DNA of 64,000 bases from DATAEE01 sp036257535 (GTDB lineage Bacteria; Acidobacteriota; Vicinamibacteria; Vicinamibacterales; 2-12-FULL-66-21). Positions 34,565-41,646 of this stretch are shown one piece after another. The notes beneath the pieces were generated by a model. The model was given only the letters and a program-made list of their open reading frames with translations, did no database searches and was not told where the DNA came from. The translations under genes were made by a program, and so were the position numbers. Position 1 is the first letter of the stretch. The number at the start of each line of letters is the position of its first letter. The stretch lies in contig DATAFJ010000169.1 in the NCBI GenBank assembly GCA_036257535.1, positions 11,394 to 75,393 on the forward strand, written 5' to 3'.

Positions 34565-34611
34565 GGGGTCCCCGCGAGCAACCGAGCCGGGGTTCGGGGC
34601 GGAGCCCCGTT
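34565..34611. repeat. GC-rich palindromic patch before the methyltransferase
   Basis: GGGGTCCCC (34565-34573) is a perfect palindrome and is followed by CCGGGGTTCGGGGCGGAGCC and CCG, which can fold as a G/C hairpin. It lies between the OsmC stop and the methyltransferase ATG, ending in TTT, and may serve as an attenuator or terminator or be another extragenic repeat. Confidence 0.4.
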
Positions 34612-34616
34612 TAAGA

Positions 34617-35465
34617 ATGGAGGCTCGGCTCCAGCGGCGCGTTCAGCGGTACGGGTGGGACAAGGCGGCCGCGTACTACGAACGCTACTGGCAGCGTCAG
34701 CTCGCACCGGCGCAGGATCGCCTGATCGAGCTCGCGGCGCTCGAGCCGGGGATGCGCGTCCTCGACGTCGCTTGTGGAACGGGGCTGGTAACGTTCCGGG
34801 CGGCCGAGATCGTCGGGCCTTCAGGAGCGGTCCTCGCGACCGACATCTCCGACGAGATGGTGAAATCCCTGTCGAGCGAAGCGGCGCGACGCGGGCATGC
34901 GAACGTGACCGCGCGGAGAATGGACGCCGAAGCGCTTGAGGCGCCCGATGCCTCGTTCGACGTCGTGTTGTGCGCGCTTGGCCTGATGTACGTGCCGGAA
35001 CCGGTGACGGCACTGCGCGAGATGCATCGCGTCCTCGCGCCCGGCGGCCGCGCCGTTGCGGCCGTCTGGGGTGCGCGCGACAGGTGCGGCTGGGCCGACA
35101 TCTTTCCGATCGTCGAGTCGCGCGTGCAGTCCGACGTCTGTCCGATGTTCTTCCGGCTTGGCACGGGGGACCAGCTGCGCCACGCGTTCGAAGCGGCTGG
35201 GTTCGCAGACATCAGGGCCGACAGATTGTCGTCCGTCCTGCGCTACGAGTCGGACGAGGAGGCCTGCGGCGCCGCGTTTGCGGGCGGGCCCGTCGCGCTG
35301 GCGTACTCGAGGTTCGACGGACCGACGCGCGACAGCGCCCATGCCGAGTACCTCGCGTCGATTCGCCCCTGGAAGAGCGCGACTGGATACGACGTGCCGG
35401 GCGAGTTCATCGTGGCGGCGGGCCAATCCCATCCAACCAATCCGGCGTCGACCGCGTCCTACTAG
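34617..35465 (+). CDS. Class I SAM-dependent methyltransferase (UbiE/COQ5-like)
   Basis: A 282-aa protein. SAM-binding motif I is RVLDVACGTGLVTFRAAEIV (about 47-66), followed by an acidic strand end (ATDISDEM), motif II/III with FDVVLCALGLMYVPEP and motif post-III HRVLAPGGRAVAAVW. This is the Methyltransf_11/UbiE pattern. The C-terminal third (about 170-282) is variable and should set the acceptor. It ends 2 bp before the tyrosine phosphatase ATG, so the two are probably co-transcribed. The quinone, lipid or small-molecule target is not known. Confidence 0.88.
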   Translation: MEARLQRRVQRYGWDKAAAYYERYWQRQLAPAQDRLIELAALEPGMRVLDVACGTGLVTFRAAEIVGPSGAVLATDISDEMVKSLSSEAARRGHANVTARRMDAEALEAPDASFDVVLCALGLMYVPEPVTALREMHRVLAPGGRAVAAVWGARDRCGWADIFPIVESRVQSDVCPMFFRLGTGDQLRHAFEAAGFADIRADRLSSVLRYESDEEACGAAFAGGPVALAYSRFDGPTRDSAHAEYLASIRPWKSATGYDVPGEFIVAAGQSHPTNPASTASY

Positions 35466-35467
35466 TG

Positions 35468-36040
35468 ATGACCGAACAACTTCGCCGGCAGATTGCCGCG
35501 CTTTTCATTGCGGTCCTGGCCGGCGTGTCATCCGCCGCACAGACCGAGCCAGGCCGTACCGAATCCAGCTCTGCCAGCGCCGCTGCGGCGACCACCCAGA
35601 TCGACATCGACAACTTCGGGCGCGTCAGCCCGACCTACTATCGAGGCGCCCAACCCGACGGTTCCGATTACTCCGACCTCGCGGCAATTGGTGTCAAGAC
35701 CCTGATCAACCTGACGAGCGACGATGCCAGTGCCGATGAGCCGGCGATGGCGAAGAAGAGCGGCCTGAAGTACGTGCAGATCCCGATGACCACGCACGAG
35801 CCGCCGACGGCCGACACGCTCGCCCGCTTCCTCCAGATCGTCGACGACCCCGCCAACCAGCCGGTGTTCGTTCACTGCGTGGGCGGCCGGCATCGCACTG
35901 GCGTGATGACGGCGGCCTACCGGATGTCACGACATGGCTGGACGGCGGATCAGGCCTTCAGGGAGATGAAGCAGTTCAAGTTCGGGGCCGATTTCCTGCA
36001 TCCCGAATTCAAAAAGTTCGTCTACGACTTCGGAAGCTAA
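35468..36040 (+). CDS. Exported dual-specificity/tyrosine phosphatase-like protein
   Basis: A 190-aa protein with a signal peptide (1-24, AALFIAVLAGVSSAAQ). The catalytic P-loop HCVGGRHRTG (HCx5R) is intact. The region before it (NFGRVSPTYYRGAQPDGSDY, then LINLTSDDAS) is the typical opening of the bacterial DSP-like protein tyrosine phosphatases. A general-acid Asp is expected upstream in the DD(A/P) region. It should dephosphorylate phosphotyrosine or phosphoinositide-like substrates in the periplasm. Its 3' end overlaps by 4 bp with the convergent dehydrogenase gene. Confidence 0.87.
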   Translation: MTEQLRRQIAALFIAVLAGVSSAAQTEPGRTESSSASAAAATTQIDIDNFGRVSPTYYRGAQPDGSDYSDLAAIGVKTLINLTSDDASADEPAMAKKSGLKYVQIPMTTHEPPTADTLARFLQIVDDPANQPVFVHCVGGRHRTGVMTAAYRMSRHGWTADQAFREMKQFKFGADFLHPEFKKFVYDFGS

Positions 36041-36912
36041 TCAAACAACTTCGTGGCCACCGCCGAGTAGTCGCGCTCCGCGCCGCCGTCGGCGACGAGC
36101 TCGTCGACGAGCCGGCGCACGAGCGTCGTCACGGGCGATGCCGCCCCGTACTCGCGAAGCGTGTCGGCGGCTATCCGCATGTCCTTCTGGTACAGCTTCG
36201 TCCGGAAGCCCGGCTTGTAGTTTTCCTGCAGGATTCGGTCGCCGTGGACTTCGAGCACGCGGCTCGCGGCGAAGCCGCCGAGGAGAGCCGACCGCATCTT
36301 CGCGGCATCGAGGCCGGCGCGGCGCGCAAGCCCGAACGCCTCTCCCACCGCCGCGAGCGTGCCGCCGATCACGAGCTGGTTGCAGACCTTGCAGAGCTGA
36401 CCCGTTCCCGACGGGCCGATGTGAATGATGCGCTCCGGATTACCCATCGCCTCGAGAATGGGACGCGCGGCCGCGAACGCCTCGGCGTCTCCGCCAACCA
36501 TGATCGAGAGCGTCGCGCTTTGAGCGCCGATCTCGCCGCCGCTCACCGGCGCGTCGAGCATCGATGCGCCGCGCGCCGCCGCCCTTCCAGCCAGCCGGCG
36601 CGCAACCGCGGGCGCGATGCTGCTGCACTCGATCAGAAGGGATCCGCGTTGAAGCTCGCCGAACACACCGCCCGATCCTTCCATCACTGATTCGACATCA
36701 GGCGAATCGGGCAGCATCGTCACAATACGGAACGCCCGGCGCGCGACGTCTGCCGGCGACGCCGCCGGCTCGGCGCCGGCCGAGACGAGATCCTGCACGG
36801 GTCCAGGGCTCCTGCTGTGGACGACGAGCGGAAAGCCGCGCTTGAGGAGGTTGTGTGCCATGGGACGTCCCATGACGCCCAGGCCGATGAAGCCGACTGT
36901 CGTTTCAGGCAT
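36037..36912 (-). CDS. NAD(P)-dependent 3-hydroxyisobutyrate dehydrogenase-family oxidoreductase
   Basis: A 291-aa beta-hydroxyacid dehydrogenase. The N-terminus FIGLGVMGRPMAHNLLKRGF has the GxGxxG cofactor motif; the substrate-binding DAPVSGGEIGAQ and the catalytic-Lys region GTGQLCKVCNQLVIG (Lys about 175) are present. Relatives include 3-hydroxyisobutyrate dehydrogenase, tartronate-semialdehyde reductase and glyoxylate/succinic-semialdehyde reductases; the sequence V-H-S-R-S after strand 2 favours NADP(H). It shares the strand with the propeller gene upstream after a 48-bp gap. Confidence 0.9.
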   Translation of the reverse strand: MPETTVGFIGLGVMGRPMAHNLLKRGFPLVVHSRSPGPVQDLVSAGAEPAASPADVARRAFRIVTMLPDSPDVESVMEGSGGVFGELQRGSLLIECSSIAPAVARRLAGRAAARGASMLDAPVSGGEIGAQSATLSIMVGGDAEAFAAARPILEAMGNPERIIHIGPSGTGQLCKVCNQLVIGGTLAAVGEAFGLARRAGLDAAKMRSALLGGFAASRVLEVHGDRILQENYKPGFRTKLYQKDMRIAADTLREYGAASPVTTLVRRLVDELVADGGAERDYSAVATKLFD

Positions 36913-36960
36913 GGTGAGTGAGTAAACCCCGCGAATCAGGCGTCGGCGCTCCGGCGTCGG

Positions 36961-37983
36961 CTACCGTGACGATGCTGGACTGAACTTCGGCGCGACGAGT
37001 ATGCGCTTCGGGCCTCCGGCACGTTCGAACTGGATGTTCGCGAGCACTTTCCGTGCGGCGACGTCGATGGCGGCCACGGCGTCGGAGTACCAGAGGCTGA
37101 CGAAGAGGACCCTGCCGTCGGGCCGCATCGTGAACCAGTGCGGGAAGTGGCCGACCTGTATCTTGGCCACTTCCTGCATGTCCGACAGCCGGACGACGCG
37201 AACGAGGTCGTTGATGCAGTCGGTCACCCACAGCTCCTGCTCGTCGGGAGAGAGCTGAAGAGCATGGGTATAGGTGTCGAGATAGGGCTGCGGCACGCCG
37301 TCGGGAAGCTTGCCGAGCTCTACGCGCCGCGTCACCTTTCTCGTCGCGGGATCGACCACGACGAACCCGAGGAGGTTCGACAGCGCGACGTAAAGCGTCC
37401 GGCCGTCACGCGAGATCTCGATGGGACGCACTCCGTCGTCGGTCTGAATTCGAGGCAGAGACGCGTGCGTCGCCGGATCGATCACCTCGATGGATCGCCC
37501 GTACTGTGCGCCGACGTACACGCGCGAGCCGTCAGCCGACGTGTACGCGTCGTGCGGCCCGTTGTCTGACGGCAGGGACTTCACCAGCTTCAACGGGTCC
37601 AGCTGCACGACGTCGATCCGGTGTTCGCCTCTCATCGGAACGTACGCGTAGCGGCCGTCCTTCGACAGCGTCATCTGGTTCGGATCTTTTCCGAGCGGCA
37701 GTCGCGCGACAGTCTCACCCCGCGCAACATCGACGACCTGGAAATTCCCGACGCGATCGCTCGTGAGGTAGACCTTTGACCCATCGGCCGACGCCGCGAG
37801 ACCGTGCGGCTTCGGATCGACTTTGATTCGTCGGATTTCCTTGAATGCGTAGGCGTCGACCTCCACGAGTACGTCGCTGTCGCCGAGCGTGACCCAGAGG
37901 GTGACGTCCCCGGCGGCCTGCGGTCCGGCTGAAGCCGGGCACCACAGGAGGGCGAAGAGTGCGACGACGCTCGCTCGAAGCAT
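36961..37983 (-). CDS. Secreted YVTN-type beta-propeller protein
   Basis: A 340-aa protein with a signal peptide (1-20) and seven blades of the YVTN kind: VDPKPHGLAASADGSKVYLT, ARLPLGKDPNQMTLSKDGRY, DAYTSADGSRVYVGA, PIEISRDGRTLYVALSN, ALQLSPDEQELWVTD, HWFTMRPDGRVLFVS. No catalytic motif is seen, so it is a binding protein or an electron-route accessory like surface lactonase-like propellers. ATG at 37983; the frame continues upstream into the serine hydrolase but as antisense noise. It is 17 bp downstream of the serine hydrolase on the same strand. Confidence 0.85.
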   Translation of the reverse strand: MLRASVVALFALLWCPASAGPQAAGDVTLWVTLGDSDVLVEVDAYAFKEIRRIKVDPKPHGLAASADGSKVYLTSDRVGNFQVVDVARGETVARLPLGKDPNQMTLSKDGRYAYVPMRGEHRIDVVQLDPLKLVKSLPSDNGPHDAYTSADGSRVYVGAQYGRSIEVIDPATHASLPRIQTDDGVRPIEISRDGRTLYVALSNLLGFVVVDPATRKVTRRVELGKLPDGVPQPYLDTYTHALQLSPDEQELWVTDCINDLVRVVRLSDMQEVAKIQVGHFPHWFTMRPDGRVLFVSLWYSDAVAAIDVAARKVLANIQFERAGGPKRILVAPKFSPASSR

Positions 37984-38000
37984 GAGGCCTCCCGGTGCCG

Positions 38001-39421
38001 TCAATTCGTTCCGACCGCCTCGACGGCGAGGCGGAGCGCTTCGTTCGTGGCCTTGCGCGCGGCCGGGCCGGCGCCGCGGAAGTGTCCCATGCGGACGATC
38101 ACGAGCTGGTGCGAGGGGACGATGAAGACGCTCTGGCCGCCTGCGCCAGCCATGTAATACGCGTCTCTCGGCAGGTTCCAGTCGCCTTCGCCGTTGATCC
38201 AGAAGAAGCCGCCGTAGATCGGACGCTTCCATGCGGGAGCCGGCGTGCTGACGAACTTCGACCAGCCCTCCGGGAGGATTCGCGTGCCCTGCCACATGCC
38301 GTCCTGAAGATAGAGCAGACCGAGGCGAGCCCAGTTGCGCGCCGTTCCGTAGTCGTAGCCCGTCAGCAGGAAGTTGCCGTAGGGATCCGTTTCGAGCACC
38401 TGCCGCCGGATGCCAATGCGATCGAAGAGGGCGCGCTGCGGCCAGGTCAAGTACTCCTGTCCTCGGCGCGTGACCGCCTGCTTGATGAGATAGCCGATCG
38501 TCAGCGGATCGCAGTTCCGGTAGCGCCCTTCGGTGTTGGGCGGGAACTGGGGCGGACGATTGATCGAGTAGTCGAACGCATTGACCGCGCCCGTGTAGAT
38601 GAACATGTGATCCGGATAGCCCTTGTCCTCGGTGTAGTCCGGATCTTGCCCGGCGATGAAGCGCAGGCCGGCGCTCATGCGGAGGAGATCGATGTTCCGG
38701 ATCTTCGATCGGGGATCATCCGGCGATTGCCAGGCGGCGACGGGTGCAGGCTGCTCGAGCGTGTAGGTGCCGTCCTTGACAAGCAGGGCAAAGAGGGTGG
38801 CCGTGATGCTCTTGCCCATCGACCAGCTCTCGAGCTGCGTGTCCTTCGTAATGCCCGTCATGTACCGCTCGGCGACGATTTTCCCTTGTAGAGCACGACG
38901 AAGGCTGCCGTGAGTGTGTCGGCATCCGCAAAGGCCGCGTCGAGGGCGGCTGTCATCTTCGCCGCATCCAGTCCTGAGGGCTTCGACGCGTCGCCCGGAG
39001 CATCGCCCATGGGCCAGGGTTGCGACATCGCATCTGGCAGCGTCGTCTTCACCGGCACCGGCGTGAAATGGATGCCCGGTTTGTCCTTCGCGTGGATGAT
39101 GCAGCCCTGATCGTCGTAGAACTTTGCCTCGCGGGTAATGCCGTCGAGCGTCATGCGCACGGCCTGACGCTCGCGATCCACGGTCCACGTGACTTTCTCA
39201 GCGAGGTTCCCGGGCAGCATGAACGCGCCGCTGTTCCTCACGGCTTCGTTGGGATCGCGGCCGGAGACGAAGATTGCCGAGCAGGTCACCTTCGCGTAGC
39301 CGGCTAAACCAAGCTCGACCGGAGTGCCGCTCGGTGCGTAGGCGGATGGGGGACGCGCTGGCTGAAGGCCGAGCGTCGAGACGGTGACGCCCAGCGCCGC
39401 CGCGAAAAAGGGGACAGTCAC
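38001..39421 (-). pseudogene. Serine hydrolase (beta-lactamase family), frameshifted and with a disrupted leader
   Basis: Two frames together make one protein. The first (from 39421) has the N-terminal domain and reaches AAFVVLYKGK. The second continues IVAERYMTGITKDTQLESWS, the SxxK S-M-G-K, YRNCDPLTIGYLI and the C-terminal GAGGQSV motif. The break is at minus-strand AAG-GGA-AAA-TCG (38876-38887). Reading on in frame 0 ends after SSPSGT, while a -1 shift at G-GGA-AAA gives VLYKGKIVAERY, the expected family sequence. The start codon used here (GTG 39421) lies inside a REP-like hairpin, and the older ATG on the other side of the hairpin (39487 region) leads to a stop. I call it a pseudogene with two lesions; programmed frameshifting is possible. 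Confidence 0.8.
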
Positions 39422-39470
39422 CTTTTTCTTTGGGACCAGAGTTGACAGAAAAAGGTGACTGTCCCCTTTT
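39406..39470. repeat. REP-like hairpin, AAAAGGGGACAGTCACC type (perfect arms)
   Basis: Perfect 23-bp inverted arms at 39406-39428 and 39448-39470, 19-nt loop. The arm AAAAGGGGACAGTCACCTTT matches the element at 14376-14397 except one base. It is placed inside the signal-peptide region of the serine hydrolase: ATGAATCGCCGCCG on one side and GCGGCGGCGCTGGG on the other look like the two halves of the original leader. Confidence 0.9.
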
Positions 39471-39507
39471 CCCGGCGGCGATTCATGGCCGCCCAGTATA
39501 GTGCGGC

Positions 39508-40386
39508 TCAGCGCGATACGCTCGTCGCGGCTACCTCGCGGCGCACGATGACGCCGGAATCGACGGTCTTGCCGTTCTCGTCGATCGTCTGGAAGAACAT
39601 CTCGTCCCCCGCGATCTCGATCAACATGAACGTGTACCCGTCATCGAATCCCTTCGCCGTCATTCCCGTCGTGCCGATGTTGCCGCGCCTCAGTTTCGCC
39701 GCGCTGCCGGTAATGATGTAGTGGATGCCGTTCTGCGGCTTCAGGCGCTCGTAGAAATGTTCGTGGCCGGTGAAGACGACGTCGACGCCGTGCTTCAGGA
39801 AGAGCGGCTCAACCTGCTCGCGGAGCTCCACGTGCGAACCGTGCTTTTCGCCCGACGAGTAGATCGGATGATGGAAGAAGGCAATCTTCCAGTCCGAGTC
39901 GCTCCCCGCGAGCTCTTTGGCGAGCCAGTCGAACTGCGTCTTGTCGAGATAGTTGCTGTCGAGCGCGAAGAACCTGACGGTCGCCTTCGGCGCCTTGAAC
40001 GAGTAGAACCGCTCGCCGTTCATGTTGAAGAGCTTGTAGAAGCGCTGGTTCGGATCGTCGTGGTTGCCGAGCGCGGCGTAGAACAGTACTCCGGCATCGA
40101 GGAGCGGTTTGTAGGGCCGCTCGAACTTATCCGCGTAATCCGATGCCCGCTCGCTGCCGTACAGGTTGTCGCCAAGCATGAGCGCGAACTCGAACGGGAA
40201 CACCTTGTGGAACGCCGCAAGCTGTTTAGCCACTTTGAGCTGCGCAGACCCGCCGGTGCCGCTGTCGCCGATGACCGCGAAGCGGACCGAGCCCTCTTTC
40301 ATCGGGAGCGTGAGGTGCTGGCCGCTCAACGGGCCGGCCAGGCCTGTCATGCCGAGTACGAGCACCGCTGCAATCCACCGAGCCAT
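39508..40386 (-). CDS. Exported metallophosphoesterase (purple-acid-phosphatase-like)
   Basis: A 292-aa protein with signal peptide (1-22). All calcineurin-like motifs are present: GDSGTG (about 40-45), GDNLYG (71-76), GNHDD (106-110), FFHHPIYS (166-173) and GHEHFYERL (201-209). The tyrosine in NLYG and the GHEHFYER signature fit the purple acid phosphatase / tartrate-resistant branch with a Fe-M2+ centre. It should hydrolyse phosphomonoesters in the periplasm. An AGGAGA site precedes the ATG. It follows the 187-aa exported protein after 13 bp. Confidence 0.92.
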   Translation of the reverse strand: MARWIAAVLVLGMTGLAGPLSGQHLTLPMKEGSVRFAVIGDSGTGGSAQLKVAKQLAAFHKVFPFEFALMLGDNLYGSERASDYADKFERPYKPLLDAGVLFYAALGNHDDPNQRFYKLFNMNGERFYSFKAPKATVRFFALDSNYLDKTQFDWLAKELAGSDSDWKIAFFHHPIYSSGEKHGSHVELREQVEPLFLKHGVDVVFTGHEHFYERLKPQNGIHYIITGSAAKLRRGNIGTTGMTAKGFDDGYTFMLIEIAGDEMFFQTIDENGKTVDSGVIVRREVAATSVSR

Positions 40387-40399
40387 GGCCTTCGTTCTC

Positions 40400-40963
40400 C
40401 TACCGAATTGCGTTGGGGATGTAGTCCACGATGAGGTTCGCGTGCACGTCGCGCAGAATCAGGGTTCTCCCGACGATGCGGTACTCGAGCTCCTCGGGCA
40501 GTTTGGGAAGCCTTGCGAGCAGGTTCGGAGGCACCGTCGGCAGTGGCTCGTTCGCCGGGTAGCGCGCGTTGATCTTGAGCACCACCGCGGCGGGCGCATC
40601 CTCGTTGATTTCCGCCTTCGTCTCCGCTCCTTCTTTCCCTTTCAGCTCCGGATACATCAGACGGCGGAACAATGCCCGGCCTTCAGGCGTGAAAATCTCG
40701 CCTGGCTTCGCGGTCTTCCGCGCGGCGCCGATCTTTGCGGCCAGCGCCTCTTCGTGCGCCTTGATTTCCTCGGGCTCCGCCTTGTCTTTGAGCTTCGGGG
40801 CGTCGCCCTCCGCTTCCTCGTGGAGCTTCATGTAGGCGTCGATGCGCGCCTGAAACTCTTTCAGCGTTTTCGCATCGGTGTTGACCCGCTCCTGGCCGAA
40901 AACCGGTTGGCCGACGGCCAGACTCAGCGTCGCGATGCATAACAGCCGGTTCAGCTTCGACAT
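40400..40963 (-). CDS. Exported protein of unknown function (187 aa)
   Basis: Signal peptide 1-23 (LLCIATLSLAVGQPVFGQ). The mature part has a charged helix (TLKEFQARIDAYMKLHEEAE) with a Lys/Glu-rich continuation, then EGRALFRRLMYPELKGKEG and a C-terminal beta part (VPPNLLARLPKLPEELEYRI) ending RDVHANLIVDYIPNAIR. I do not recognise the family by name; very similar small exported proteins occur widely in Vicinamibacteria. It forms a two-gene unit with the metallophosphoesterase. Confidence 0.75.
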   Translation of the reverse strand: MSKLNRLLCIATLSLAVGQPVFGQERVNTDAKTLKEFQARIDAYMKLHEEAEGDAPKLKDKAEPEEIKAHEEALAAKIGAARKTAKPGEIFTPEGRALFRRLMYPELKGKEGAETKAEINEDAPAAVVLKINARYPANEPLPTVPPNLLARLPKLPEELEYRIVGRTLILRDVHANLIVDYIPNAIR

Positions 40964-41055
40964 ACCTCTGTCGAAGGTTCACGATCTGTGCCGTTCGGTG
41001 GACGTCCGGTGGGAACGCTCCGCGGTGAGCTCGACTGTTTGGAAAGGCTCGAAGA

Positions 41056-41589
41056 TCAGGAGCGGCGACGGAGGACGGCGAGATGTTCGCGGACTTCGGC
41101 GCGAGCGTTGATGAAGTCGGAGTGCTCGATCTTCAGCTCGCGGCTGATGCGCCGGATCTCGTTGTCTTCCCGCACCTCGACCGAGAGATCGGCCGCGGAA
41201 ACGGCGAAGAGGCACCGCATCAGTGCGAGCCGCTCCTCATGGGAGGCGAGGCTCGCGAACTCGCGCGCCACGGCAAGGTTGTGCGTTCCGCCGAAACGCC
41301 GGAACTCATCGATTGCGAGCGTGACGGCGGCCGTTGCCTCGTCGGCCCGAAGTCCCGACTCCTCGGAGACGAACTGGATCATCAGCCGCTTCTCTTCGTC
41401 GCTGACCTTGTGGTCGGCGCCGGCCACGCGGCCGAGAAGGTACGCGAATGCGGCCACGTATCGCGCGCGGCGCTCGTCCAGCCTGTCCAGGATGGCGACG
41501 ACGGAATCAAGAACCTCCGCGTCGTCCGCTCGATCGACGCCCGCTCTGTCGATGCCGAGCCAGCCGAGAACGTCCCAGCCCTGTCCCAT
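41056..41589 (-). CDS. TerB-like (tellurite resistance/DnaJ-associated) protein
   Basis: A 177-aa all-helical protein. The block LDERRARYVAAFAYLLGRVA, then GADHKVSDEEKRLMIQFV, then SLASHEERLALMRCLFAVSA, then DLSVEVREDNEIRRISRELK matches the TerB domain, in which acidic residues of two helix pairs bind a metal. The ATG at 41589 is chosen; the same frame stays open much further as an antisense shadow of the kinase. It is divergent from the kinase gene with only 57 bp between starts, so the two promoters must overlap. Confidence 0.85.
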   Translation of the reverse strand: MGQGWDVLGWLGIDRAGVDRADDAEVLDSVVAILDRLDERRARYVAAFAYLLGRVAGADHKVSDEEKRLMIQFVSEESGLRADEATAAVTLAIDEFRRFGGTHNLAVAREFASLASHEERLALMRCLFAVSAADLSVEVREDNEIRRISRELKIEHSDFINARAEVREHLAVLRRRS

Positions 41590-41646
41590 CCGGGCATTCT
41601 TGCACGACCCGCCGGGCCGGCGTTTCCATATAATTTCTGGCGCAGC

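Noticed and set aside
34565..34611. Riboswitch before the methyltransferase
   Set aside because: Only a G/C palindrome is visible; no known riboswitch core is recognisable.
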